Shown: positions 1 to 7,778, numbered from the stretch's first letter. The stretch: 10,216 nt of DNA from Lentisphaerota bacterium (GCA_012514915.1 JAAYZJ010000430.1:1-10216); one strand, 5' to 3'. Notes: generated by a model not told the origin, from the sequence alone. Translations and numbers: made by a program.

Positions 1-386
1 CCGCGCCGGGTGGCGAACGTGTAGGTCAGGACCAGCATCAAGACTAGACCGCCGGCCGCCAGCGTGTACACGCCTGCCTGGGCCGCGGCCAGCAGGCCGG
101 CAAGGGCGGCCAACGCGCCGGCCAGCGTGGCGGCGCGCACCGCGACCTGTCCCGAGGGAATCGGCCGGTCGGGACGCTCCCGGGCATCGATGGCGCGGTC
201 GGCGACGTCGTTGAGCAGGAGCCCGGTCAGGTAGAGGCCCAGGGCGGCCAGCCCGGTCCAGAGCCCCTTCCACGGGTCGAACGCGCCGGCCAGACAGAGC
301 CCCGCGAGGGGGTCGCCGGGGACGGTCGGCAGATTGGGCGGACGCGCCAGGGTCAGCCATGCGCGGCAGCGTTCGGACAGGGTCAT
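1..386 (-). CDS. UbiA-family prenyltransferase, N-terminal part (runs off left edge)
   Basis: Reading the minus strand from the ATG at 386-384 gives 128 codons with no stop before the window edge. The protein starts MTLSERCRAW and carries the UbiA first aspartate-rich motif N59-D60-V-A-D63-R-A-I-D67, followed by ARERPDRPIPSG, typical of the Mg-prenyl-diphosphate binding loop. Hydrophobic stretches at about 42-58, 83-103 and 108-122 fit the first membrane helices. The family consists of inner-membrane enzymes that move a polyprenyl chain onto an aromatic or other acceptor (quinone, heme O, chlorophyll or lipid pathways). The acceptor cannot be told from this fragment, and the second Asp motif lies outside the window. 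The start codon overlaps the recD2 stop as ATGA (386-383), so translation is probably coupled. The upstream sequence lies inside recD2 and shows no independent promoter that I can defend. Family assignment is secure; substrate is unknown. Confidence 0.88.
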   Translation of the reverse strand, partial: MTLSERCRAWLTLARPPNLPTVPGDPLAGLCLAGAFDPWKGLWTGLAALGLYLTGLLLNDVADRAIDARERPDRPIPSGQVAVRAATLAGALAALAGLLAAAQAGVYTLAAGGLVLMLVLTYTFATRR

Positions 387-2653
387 GGCGCCGCTCCCGT
401 GGCCGGCGCGTGCGCACCGTCCAGTTGCTGCAGCCGCTGCGCCAGGGTGGTACGCCGCTCGCGGACCTCGTTGTTGCGGATCGCCAGATGGACGGCCTTG
501 GAGGAACCGACGATACAGACGAGCTTGCGCCCGCGCGTCACGGCGGTGTAGAGGAGGTTGCGCTGCAGCAGCTTGAAGTGCTGGGTCGCGAGGACGATCA
601 CGACGGCGGGATACTCGCTCCCCTGCGACTTGTGGATCGTGCAGGCGTAGGCGTGAACGATCTCGTCGATCTCGTTGCCGTCGTAAGTGACGGGGCGTCC
701 GTCGAACAGGATGACCAGTTGTCGCTCCTCCTCGTTGACCGCCTGGATCAGGCCGATGTCGCCGTTGAAGACTTCCTTGTCGTAGTTGTTGCGCAACTGC
801 ATGACGCGGTCGCCCCGGCGGAAGCGCGAACCGCCGCGGGCGAGCGATGGGCCCGCCGTGTTGAGGCGCTGCTGCAAGACGGTGTTGAGGTTGTCGGCCC
901 CGAGCTGGTTGCGCCGCATGGGGGTCAGGACCTGGATGTCCGTCAGCGGATCGAACTTGAAGTGATTGGGGATGCGCCGGGTCACGAGGTCGCAGACACG
1001 CTCGATGACCTGGTCCGGGTCGCTGGTCTCGATGAAGAAAAAGTCGCTGGACGGTCCGCCGTTCTCCAGCCGCTCGCCGTGGTTGATGCGGTGGGCGTTG
1101 CGCACGATCAGCCCGCTCGCGTCCTGGCGGAAGATCGTGTCGAGCCGCTGGCAGGGGATCGTGCCCGAGGCGATCATGTCGCGCAGCACATTGCCGGGCC
1201 CCACGCTGGGAAGCTGGTCGATGTCGCCGACGAGGATGACGCGGGCCTTGTCGGGAACCGCCTGAAGGAACTGGTCCATCAGTCGGATGTCGATCATCGA
1301 GGTCTCGTCGAGGATCAGGCCGTCGGCCTCGAGCGGGTTGCCGGCGTTGTGCTCGAAATCGTGGATGGCGGGGAGGTAGCGCAGCAGGCGGTGGATCGTC
1401 TGGGCTTCCTGCCCGGTGGCTTCGGACATCCGTTTGGCCGCCCGCCCGGTCGGCGCCGCCAGGCGCAGGTTGATCCGGCGCGCGCCGAAGATCTCGGTCA
1501 GGGCGCGGATGATGGTGGTCTTGCCGACGCCGGGACCGCCGGTGATGATGGCCACTTTGGATTGCAGGGCGATCTCCAGCGCCCGGCGCTGGGCGTCGGC
1601 GAGGGTCAGTCCCATCTTGTGCTCGGCCCAGGCGAGCGCCTTGCCGGCATCGATCGGCGGCTGGTTCAGCGGCGCGCGCGCCAGCCGCAGGAGCTTCTCC
1701 GCCACGCGCCGCTCGGCGTCGGCCAGCGCCCGCGGATAGATCCGTTCCTCCTCGCGGACGAGCTGGCCGACGTCGACGAGTGCCTGGAGGGCCTCCGACA
1801 AAATCTCGACCGAGATGTCGAGCATCTCCTGCGCGCGCAGCAGCAGGTCGGCATCGGTGCAGAAGCAGTGTCCCTCGTCGGCCTGCGTCTGCAGCAGGTA
1901 CAGCAGGCCCGCCTTGGCCCGCTCGGGCGATGCGTGCGGCACGCCGACGCGCAGGGCGATGGCGTCGGCGCTCTTGAAACCCACCCCCCAGACATCGTCG
2001 CAGAGGCGGTAGGGGTTCTGTTTGACGACCGCAATCGCGTCGTTGCCGTACTGGCGGTAGATGCGGGCGGCCGTGCCCGTCCCGACGCCGTGCGACTGGA
2101 GGAAGATCATGACGTCGCGGATGCCGCGCTGCTCGATCCACGACTCCTTGATGCGCTGGCGCCGCACCCGGCCGATTCCCTCGACCTCCTCGAGCCGCGC
2201 CGACTCCTTCTCGATCACGCGCAAGGTGTCCGCGCCGAACTTGTCGACGATGCGGGAGGCATGCACCTTGCCGATGCCGCGGATCAGGCCGCTGGCGAGG
2301 AAGCGGCGCAGGCCCTCGGCCGAGGTCGGGGCGATGCAGGTGAGCGCATCGGCCTGGAACTGGGTGCCGAACTGGGGATGGCGGATCCAGCGTCCGCGGG
2401 CCGTCAGCTCTTCACCGACCCAGAGGGCGGCGCTGGAGCCGACGACCGTCACGCGGTTGTTGGGGCTGGCGGCGGGGCGCACCGTGCAGATCGTGTAGCC
2501 GGTGTCGTCGTTGCGGAACACGATCGCCTCGACGGTGCCGGAGACCGTCTCCGGGACGTCGCTCCCGCCGGCCGGGGGCGTCGCGCCAGTCGAAGACTCA
2601 AGCCTGTCGGGTGGCCGGGCGTGCACATCTGCCTTCCGCTGTTCCGGATTCAC
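383..2653 (-). CDS. recD2: RecD2-type ATP-dependent DNA helicase (RecD/TraA family, superfamily 1B)
   Basis: This is a 756-residue protein, close to the usual RecD2 length. It has an N-terminal OB-like region (about 35-108) and a run of helix-hairpin-helix segments (LIRGIGKVHASRIVDKFG at 123-140, then about 157-170, 188-202 and 222-237), the mark of RecD2 rather than RecBCD RecD. The helicase motifs follow in order: Walker A TGGPGVGKTT 371-380, motif Ia AAPTGRAAKR 399-408, Walker B LDETSM 448-453, motif III VGDIDQLPSVGPGN 475-488, motif V CTIHKSQGSEYP 671-682 and motif VI YTAVTRGRK 702-710. RecD2 is a 5'-3' helicase of the cytoplasm, linked in other bacteria to DNA repair and fork maintenance outside RecBCD. 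The start is GTG at 2653, overlapping the peptidase stop as GTGA. No strong Shine-Dalgarno is visible, which fits coupled translation. The first 33 residues are low-complexity and proline-rich, so a slightly later start is possible. Confidence 0.95.
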   Translation of the reverse strand: MNPEQRKADVHARPPDRLESSTGATPPAGGSDVPETVSGTVEAIVFRNDDTGYTICTVRPAASPNNRVTVVGSSAALWVGEELTARGRWIRHPQFGTQFQADALTCIAPTSAEGLRRFLASGLIRGIGKVHASRIVDKFGADTLRVIEKESARLEEVEGIGRVRRQRIKESWIEQRGIRDVMIFLQSHGVGTGTAARIYRQYGNDAIAVVKQNPYRLCDDVWGVGFKSADAIALRVGVPHASPERAKAGLLYLLQTQADEGHCFCTDADLLLRAQEMLDISVEILSEALQALVDVGQLVREEERIYPRALADAERRVAEKLLRLARAPLNQPPIDAGKALAWAEHKMGLTLADAQRRALEIALQSKVAIITGGPGVGKTTIIRALTEIFGARRINLRLAAPTGRAAKRMSEATGQEAQTIHRLLRYLPAIHDFEHNAGNPLEADGLILDETSMIDIRLMDQFLQAVPDKARVILVGDIDQLPSVGPGNVLRDMIASGTIPCQRLDTIFRQDASGLIVRNAHRINHGERLENGGPSSDFFFIETSDPDQVIERVCDLVTRRIPNHFKFDPLTDIQVLTPMRRNQLGADNLNTVLQQRLNTAGPSLARGGSRFRRGDRVMQLRNNYDKEVFNGDIGLIQAVNEEERQLVILFDGRPVTYDGNEIDEIVHAYACTIHKSQGSEYPAVVIVLATQHFKLLQRNLLYTAVTRGRKLVCIVGSSKAVHLAIRNNEVRERRTTLAQRLQQLDGAHAPATGAAP

Positions 2654-4029
2654 GCATCGCGCGCGGCGAGTTCGGCGAGGAACAGGCCGCCGAAACGCAT
2701 CATCAGTTGGAACTGGGTGAGCGAGAACGATTCGTTGGGGGCATGGATGCGGTCCTCGCCGAGACCGAACCCGACCAGCAGCGGCGCGGCGCCGGTCTGC
2801 TCCTGCAGGGCGGAGACGATCGGCACGGAAGCGCCTTCCCAGAGAAAGACCGGCGGCTCCCCGGCCATCTGCTCGAGGACGCCGCTCGCCAGGCGGACCA
2901 GCGGCGAGTCGAGCGGCAGCCGGAAGCCGGGGCCGTTGGCCTGGGCCTCGCCGATCTCAAGCGTCAAGCCGGGCGGCGTGTGCCGCTTGAGGTGCTCGGA
3001 CACCAGGCGGATGACCCCCTCGGGGGACTGGCCGGGAACCAGGCGCATCGAGAGCTTGGCCACGGCGCCGGCGGGAATGATGGTCTTGGTTCCGGGACCC
3101 GTATGGCCCGCCTGGATGCCGTTGACTTCGATCGTGGGGCGGAAGCAGCCGCGCTCGATCGGATTGTACGCCCGCTCGCCGCCAGTCGGCTGCGTGCCGG
3201 TCTCGCGTTGATAGGCCTCGGGGTCGAACGGCAGGCGGTTGGCCTGGCGCCGTTCCTCCTCGGTCGGTGGAATCAGCCGGTCGTAGAACCCGGGCACGGC
3301 GACACGGCCGTCGTCATCGTGCAGCGTCGCGATCAGGCGCGCCAAGGCCATGGCGGGATTGGGGGCGACCCCGCCATGGGTGCCGGAATGGAGGTCGTGG
3401 TCGGGCCCCGACAGCCGCACCGTGAGATGCGAGAGGCCGCGCAGGCCGGCTGTGATCGCCAGGCGTCCCGAGGTGTGCATGCCGGTGTCGCCCACCAGCA
3501 GGACATGGGCGGCGAGGCGGCGGCGCAGGTCGGGGAGCGCCGCGTGCAAAGCCCGGCTGCCGCTCTCCTCCTGGCTGTCGAGCAGGATGCGCAGCGGGGG
3601 GAGGGGGACGCCCGCCTCGATCAGCGCGCCGACGCCGGCAAGGAAAGCGAAGAACTGCCCCTTGTTGTCCTGTGCGCCGCGCGCATAGACGCGGTCGTCG
3701 ATCAGGGTGGGTTCAAAGGGGGGCGTTTTCCAGAGCTCCAGAGGGTCGGCGGGCTGGACATCGTAGTGGCCGTAGAACAAGACCGTGGGGGGCCGGGTGG
3801 CGCCGGCACGCTCGGCGATGAGCAGCGGCTGGTCGCCGGCCAGGACGATCTCGACGCTGAACCCCAGACGCGACAGGTAGCGCTTGAGCCAGGCGGCGCA
3901 GCGGGCGCAGTCCCCCAGGCGGGCCGGATCGCTGCTGACGCTGGGGAAGCGGAGCAGCTCGAAATAGTCGGCCAGCAGGGCGTCGCGGTGGCGCGTGAAA
4001 GCGGCGTCGATGATCTCGTTCATTGTCAT
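2650..4029 (-). CDS. M20-family zinc metallopeptidase (dipeptidase-like)
   Basis: This is a 459-residue cytoplasmic-type protein with no signal peptide, of normal length for M20 dipeptidases. All expected di-zinc site elements are visible: GHYDVQP 87-93 (H88 metal ligand, D90), GAQDNKG 118-124 (D121 bridging ligand), DSQEESGS 151-158 (E154 general base, E155 ligand), D181 in LLVGDTGMH, and H429 in EDRIHAPNES. The lid/dimerisation domain is marked by DLHSGTHGG (212-220). The family removes one residue from dipeptides or small peptides, or deacylates N-acyl amino acids. The long GHYDVQPADPLELW segment resembles general dipeptidases more than DapE or ArgE, but the substrate is not known. ATG 4029-4027 overlaps the upstream stop as ATGA; a second in-frame ATG lies at 4023. 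The stop overlaps the recD2 GTG. There is no clear ribosome binding site (GATCCCCATC precedes the ATG), which again suggests coupling. Confidence 0.93.
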   Translation of the reverse strand: MTMNEIIDAAFTRHRDALLADYFELLRFPSVSSDPARLGDCARCAAWLKRYLSRLGFSVEIVLAGDQPLLIAERAGATRPPTVLFYGHYDVQPADPLELWKTPPFEPTLIDDRVYARGAQDNKGQFFAFLAGVGALIEAGVPLPPLRILLDSQEESGSRALHAALPDLRRRLAAHVLLVGDTGMHTSGRLAITAGLRGLSHLTVRLSGPDHDLHSGTHGGVAPNPAMALARLIATLHDDDGRVAVPGFYDRLIPPTEEERRQANRLPFDPEAYQRETGTQPTGGERAYNPIERGCFRPTIEVNGIQAGHTGPGTKTIIPAGAVAKLSMRLVPGQSPEGVIRLVSEHLKRHTPPGLTLEIGEAQANGPGFRLPLDSPLVRLASGVLEQMAGEPPVFLWEGASVPIVSALQEQTGAAPLLVGFGLGEDRIHAPNESFSLTQFQLMMRFGGLFLAELAARDA

Positions 4030-4601
4030 GATGGGGGATCGGCCGATGGGCCGGGCGGATGCGGAGGGGGGTCGGAAAAGGAGAACCCGAGCTGACGCGG
4101 TTCCCAGGAGGGGCTGAGCAGCATGTCCGGTCTGCGCCCGCCGGCCAGTTCCAGCAGGGCACGGGCCAGGCGCGCGGATACCTCCATCAGGCGCCCCCCC
4201 TGGATGCCGCGGCCCTTGACCGTGAGCGGGGCGCTGTAGGCCGGCAGTAGCGGCCGCAGGATGGCCATGTGGGCCGCCGGTTCGAGCGGGCGCTGGAGCT
4301 CGAGCCAGGCGACGGGAAGCAGCCAGCCCGTCAGGGGGCCGACTTCCCGTTCGCCGGGCGCGGGCGGCGGTGTCGGCGTCGCGCCGGGGTCGGGCGCGTC
4401 AACCGCCAGGTCGAGGACGAAACCGACGGCGCGGATCGCCCCGCCCTGGTAGCCGAAGATGACATCGCCCGGCCGGGTCAGGCGGACACTCTCGTAGAAC
4501 GGGTTGCGGGATCCGTTGGCGCGCCGTTTCCGGCTCCAGAGATACCCGCCGGCCACCTCGGCGTCGTAGGCGGTTTTCTGATTGGCCCACCAGTATCGCA
4601 T
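4026..4601 (-). CDS. Stand-alone PUA/EVE-like domain protein related to the N-terminal domain of HNH endonucleases
   Basis: This is a 191-residue protein. Residues 1-155 match, from memory, the domain that opens many bacterial HNH endonucleases: MRYWWANQ (1-8), EVAGGYLWSRKRRANG (15-30), RNPFYESVR (32-40), PGDVIFGY (44-51), a midpart with WLELQRPLEP (99-108), ILRPLLPAYSAPL (114-126) and ARALLELAG (146-154). In those proteins an HNH nuclease domain follows. Here the chain ends about 35 residues later in a proline-rich tail (SDPPPHPPGPSADPPS), so no nuclease is present. A second Pro-rich insert lies at 69-83. The domain belongs to an EVE/PUA-like fold thought to read modified bases; that function is inference. 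The start ATG at 4601 lies 17 bases after the glyA stop, with GAGG about 9 bases upstream. The stop overlaps the peptidase ATG. Family resemblance is firm; the role is unknown. Confidence 0.8.
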   Translation of the reverse strand: MRYWWANQKTAYDAEVAGGYLWSRKRRANGSRNPFYESVRLTRPGDVIFGYQGGAIRAVGFVLDLAVDAPDPGATPTPPPAPGEREVGPLTGWLLPVAWLELQRPLEPAAHMAILRPLLPAYSAPLTVKGRGIQGGRLMEVSARLARALLELAGGRRPDMLLSPSWEPRQLGFSFSDPPPHPPGPSADPPS

Positions 4602-4618
4602 ACGCCGCCGCCTCGGGT

Positions 4619-6310
4619 CTACGGCACGGGGAATGCGCGCGTCAGTTCCGTCACGTCCCGGCGGATGCGCTGCTGCAGGTCGGTGTCGCCGACATGCCGC
4701 AGGATCTCGACGATCCAGCCGCCGATCCGCCGCATCTCGTGCTCTCCCATGCCGCGCGTGGTCACCGAGGGGGTTCCCAGACGGATTCCCGAGGTGACGA
4801 ACGGACTCTTCGTGTCGAAGGGGATCGTGTTCTTGTTGGCGATGATGCCCGCCTGGTCAAGCGCGGCCGAGGCCTCCTTGCCCGTCAGGCCGGACGCCGC
4901 GACATTGACCAGCATCAGATGGTTGTCGGTGCCCCCCGAGACGATCTTGAAGCCGTCCTCCTGCAGGCAGGCGGCCAGCGTGCGGGCGTTGGCGACGACC
5001 TGCCGGGCATAGTCGGCGAACGCCGGCGACATCGCCTCGCGGAAGCAGACCGCCTTGGCCGCCGTGGTGTGCTCGAGCGGCCCGCCCTGCAGGCCGGGAA
5101 AGACGGTCTTGTCGAGCGCCTGCGCGTACTGCTGCCGGCACAGCACGATCCCGCTGCGCGGGCCGCGAAGCGTCTTGTGGGTGGTGCTCGTCACGAAATC
5201 GGCGAACGGCACCGGGCTGGGATGCGCCCCGCCCGCGACGAGTCCGGCGATGTGCGCCATGTCGACCATCAGCAGGGCGCCGACGCGGTCGGCGATTGCC
5301 CGGAAGCGTGGGAAGTCGAGCGTCCGCGAATAGGCGCTCGCGCCCGCCACGATCAGCCTGGGCTTGCAGGCGACGGCCTGCGCCTCGAGGGCGTCGTAGT
5401 CGAGCTGCTCGGTTTCGGGCGAGACGCGGTAGGCCTCGATGTTGAACAGGCGGCCCGAGAAGTTGACCGGGCTGCCGTGCGTGAGATGGCCCCCCTGGTC
5501 GAGACTCATGGCCAGAATCGTATCGCCCGGCTGCAGCATGGCGAAATAGACGGCCATGTTGGCCGAACTGCCGCAGTGCGGCTGGACGTTGGCGTGCTCG
5601 GCGCCGAAGAGGCGGCAGGCCCGCTCGATGGCCAGTCGCTCGACGGTGTCGACCGGGTTGCAGCCGCCATACCAGCGCTTGCCGGGGTAGCCCTCGGCGT
5701 ACTTGTTCGTCAGCACGCTCCCCTGGGCTTCGCGCACGGCGCGCGAGACGTAGTTTTCCGAGGCGATCAGGTTGATCGTGGAATCCTCCTGGGCCACATG
5801 GTCGGCGATGGCCGCATGGATCTCGGGATCGGCGGGGCCCAGGGTGGCGAACTCGCTCAGCCGGCCGGCCACCTCGATCTGCTGCAGGCGGCGGGCATGG
5901 CGCTCGTTGCCGGGCTCGAGCCCCTCGTAGGGGGTCTCCAGCCAGGCGCGCGTGATCGCGGCCGCCTGCTCGGGGGTGATGCAGCCACCGGAAAGGACGA
6001 GCACGTTGAGATCGTTGTGTGTCCGTCCCCGGCGCGCCCGTTCCTCCGTGTCGCACACCGCCGCGCGGATCCCGCTGAAGCGGTTGGCGGCGATCGACAT
6101 GCCGGTGCCGGTCGTGCAGATCAGGACGCCGCGCGCGGCGCGTCCGTCCACGATCCGCGCGCAGACGTCGCGGGCGTAGTCGGGATAGTCCACGGAATGG
6201 GTGTCGAAACAACCCAGGTCCTCGACTGCCGCTCCGCGTCCGCGGAGTGCATCCAGCACGGCGGCCTTGATGGGGAATCCACCGTGATCGCAACCCAACG
6301 CAATGTTCAT
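4619..6310 (-). CDS. rpiB-glyA: Fused ribose-5-phosphate isomerase B / serine hydroxymethyltransferase
   Basis: One 563-residue reading frame encodes two enzymes. Residues 1-about 147 are RpiB: GCDHGG 6-11, VDYPDYA 40-46, LICTTGTGMSIAANR 63-77 with the catalytic-type C65, and RTHNDLNV 96-103 with H98. This part interconverts ribose-5-P and ribulose-5-P. Residues about 150-563 are full-length GlyA: IASENYVS 182-189, TNKYAEGYPGKRWYGGC 201-217, QPHCGSSAN 243-251, GGHLTHGS 273-280, VDMAHIAGL 349-357, PLP lysine K379 in TTHKTLRGPR, and substrate arginine R510 in SGIRLGTP. It interconverts serine and glycine with tetrahydrofolate. All key residues are present in both halves. No methionine occurs between residues 71 and 252, so a separate GlyA from an internal ATG is unlikely. 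The start is set by MNIALGCDHGG and by AGGA about 6 bases upstream of the ATG; the longer open frame upstream to 6409 crosses the promoter and is ignored. This is the first gene of the operon leading to recD2 and ubiA. Confidence 0.95.
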   Translation of the reverse strand: MNIALGCDHGGFPIKAAVLDALRGRGAAVEDLGCFDTHSVDYPDYARDVCARIVDGRAARGVLICTTGTGMSIAANRFSGIRAAVCDTEERARRGRTHNDLNVLVLSGGCITPEQAAAITRAWLETPYEGLEPGNERHARRLQQIEVAGRLSEFATLGPADPEIHAAIADHVAQEDSTINLIASENYVSRAVREAQGSVLTNKYAEGYPGKRWYGGCNPVDTVERLAIERACRLFGAEHANVQPHCGSSANMAVYFAMLQPGDTILAMSLDQGGHLTHGSPVNFSGRLFNIEAYRVSPETEQLDYDALEAQAVACKPRLIVAGASAYSRTLDFPRFRAIADRVGALLMVDMAHIAGLVAGGAHPSPVPFADFVTSTTHKTLRGPRSGIVLCRQQYAQALDKTVFPGLQGGPLEHTTAAKAVCFREAMSPAFADYARQVVANARTLAACLQEDGFKIVSGGTDNHLMLVNVAASGLTGKEASAALDQAGIIANKNTIPFDTKSPFVTSGIRLGTPSVTTRGMGEHEMRRIGGWIVEILRHVGDTDLQQRIRRDVTELTRAFPVP

Positions 6311-6347
6311 ATTGTTCCTGTACGGTCCATTCGCGATTGAAACGTTA

Positions 6348-6376
6348 AGTATAGGGGCTTGAGCACCGGTTTTCAA
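6348..6376 (-). promoter_or_regulatory. Sigma70-like promoter of rpiB-glyA
   Basis: On the minus strand there is a -35 TTGAAA (6376-6371), a 17-base spacer, and a -10 TATACT (6353-6348). Transcription would start near 6341, giving a leader of about 30 bases that ends in ACAGGAACAAT before the ATG. The element sits in the 76-base gap after the lpd stop, so the operon can be expressed independently of lpd. I see no convincing lpd terminator here, so read-through from lpd is also possible. Read by eye, not scored. Confidence 0.7.
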
Positions 6377-6386
6377 ACACGGCTTG

Positions 6387-7778
6387 CTAGCGGCGCCGGG
6401 GGGCGGCATGGATGCAGGTGCCGTGTAGGGCGTGGGCCGCCTCCATCCACGCCTCGGAAAGCGTCGGGTGGCTGTGGATCGTGCGGCCGAACTCCTGCGC
6501 CGTCAGCTCGTTGCGCACGGCCAGCGCCGCCGTGGCGATCAGCTCGGTGGCGTGCGGCCCCACCGCCTGCGCGCCGATCAGCTGGTCGGTGGCGGCGTCG
6601 GCCACCCACTTGACAAACCCCTCGGTCATCCCGGCGGCCATCGCCTTGCCGAGTGCGGCAAAGGAGAAGAGGCCGGTGCGCACCCCGCGTCCGGCGGCCT
6701 TGGCCTGCTCCTCGGTCACCCCCGCGACGCCGATTTCCGGCGAGGTGAAGATGCAGGCGGGGACGACGGTCTCGTTGCGGCGCCGCAGGCCGGAGGCCGC
6801 CTCGGCCGCCAGTACGCCCTGCGCCGTCGCGACATGCGCCAATTGCAGGTTGCCGCTGACGACGTCGCCGATGGCGAAAACCGCCGCCTGCGAGGTGCGG
6901 CACGATGCGTCGACGGGGATCTGGCCGCGCGCATCCGTCTTCACACCGGCCCGCGCCAGATCGAGTTCGGCGGTTGTGACGGCGCGGCCGATCGCCACCA
7001 GCAGCAGCTCGCCGCGGATCTCCTGGTTCTTGTAGCGGCCCGTCACGCCGTGGTCGTCGGCCGCGATATCCGTCAACGGCGCGCCGGTGCAGAGCGTGAT
7101 GCCAAGTGCCTCCATCCGTTTGCGCAGCACGCGGCGGACGTCGCGGTCGATCATCGGCAGGATGTCGTCCAGCATCTCGACGACGGTCACCGCCGTCCCG
7201 AGCTGGGCGGCGAGGCAGGCGAACTCGCAGCCGATGACGCCGCCGCCGAGCACCACCAGGGAAGCCGGCAGTTCGTTCCGGTCGAGAAACGCGCGGCTCT
7301 CGATCACGCGTGGATGCTTCGGGAGAAAGCCCGGCATGGCCGATACGCTGCCGGTGGCGATGATCGTCTGGTTGGTCTGCAGCCAGCGTGTCTCACCGTC
7401 GGCGCCGCGGACGGAAAGGCGTTGCGCGCCCTCGAACCGCGCGGTCCCCGTGATGATGTCCACGCCGTTGGCCTTGAGCAGTTGCTGGACGCCGCCCGCG
7501 AGGCGGTTGACCACCTCGTTCTTGCGGGCGACCATGCGCGCGTAGTCGAACGCCACCTGGCCGCAGGTGATTCCCAGTTCGGCGCCCGCGAGTGCCTGGT
7601 GGTACCGTTCCGCCGAGGCGATCAGCGTCTTGGTGGGAATGCAGCCCCAGTTCAGGCAGGTGCCGCCCAGGGCTTCCTTCTCGACAATCGCCGTCCGCCG
7701 GCCCAACTGGGCGGAGCGGATGGCGGCGGGGTAGCCGCCGGGGCCGGCGCCAATGACAACAACATCGTACGAACTCAT
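6387..7778 (-). CDS. lpdA: Dihydrolipoyl dehydrogenase (E3 / glycine cleavage L-protein)
   Basis: This is a 463-residue flavoprotein of normal family length. Visible are the FAD-binding GAGPGG 10-15, the redox-active disulfide GGTCLNWGCIPTK 38-50 (C41, C46), the ATGS of the FAD domain 141-144, the NAD-binding GGGVIG 178-183 followed by E201 (NAD preference), the second FAD motif FAIGD 301-305, and the catalytic His-Glu pair H437 and E442 in HSHPTLSEAW. It reoxidises dihydrolipoamide of 2-oxo acid dehydrogenase complexes or the glycine cleavage H-protein, using NAD. No E1, E2 or gcv gene is in the window, so the partner complex is unknown. Proximity to glyA makes the glycine-cleavage role attractive but unproven. 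The start at MSSYDVVVIG is chosen because AGGAG lies 8 bases upstream. The frame stays open to 7889, but that extension crosses the promoter. Confidence 0.95.
   Translation of the reverse strand: MSSYDVVVIGAGPGGYPAAIRSAQLGRRTAIVEKEALGGTCLNWGCIPTKTLIASAERYHQALAGAELGITCGQVAFDYARMVARKNEVVNRLAGGVQQLLKANGVDIITGTARFEGAQRLSVRGADGETRWLQTNQTIIATGSVSAMPGFLPKHPRVIESRAFLDRNELPASLVVLGGGVIGCEFACLAAQLGTAVTVVEMLDDILPMIDRDVRRVLRKRMEALGITLCTGAPLTDIAADDHGVTGRYKNQEIRGELLLVAIGRAVTTAELDLARAGVKTDARGQIPVDASCRTSQAAVFAIGDVVSGNLQLAHVATAQGVLAAEAASGLRRRNETVVPACIFTSPEIGVAGVTEEQAKAAGRGVRTGLFSFAALGKAMAAGMTEGFVKWVADAATDQLIGAQAVGPHATELIATAALAVRNELTAQEFGRTIHSHPTLSEAWMEAAHALHGTCIHAAPRRR

Noticed and set aside
359..3211. Plus-strand open frame of 950 codons opposite recD2 and the peptidase, and similar long frames opposite glyA (4694-6340) and lpdA (6432-8252).
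   Set aside because: They are mirror frames of strongly recognised minus-strand genes. High GC third positions keep antisense frames open, and the translations are Asp/Gly/Ala/Arg/Val-rich with no domain resemblance. One even crosses two genes and a promoter region.
383..4601. The EVE-like gene, peptidase and recD2 as a new phage-defence island.
   Set aside because: The RecD2 helicase is a common repair gene, the peptidase looks like an ordinary M20 enzyme, no nuclease or toxin is present, and flanking genes are housekeeping without signs of mobility.
6311..6386. Riboswitch (glycine or THF type) in front of rpiB-glyA.
   Set aside because: The predicted leader is only about 30 bases, too short for either class, and no matching conserved core is visible.
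6311..6409. N-terminal extension of the RpiB-GlyA frame to 6409, and similarly lpdA to 7889 and the deoxyribosyltransferase-like gene to 7753.
   Set aside because: Each extension overlaps a promoter and lies before the conserved family start (MNIALGCDHGG, MSSYDVVVIG, MRKKIYLSGP). The first two shorter starts also have ribosome binding sites.
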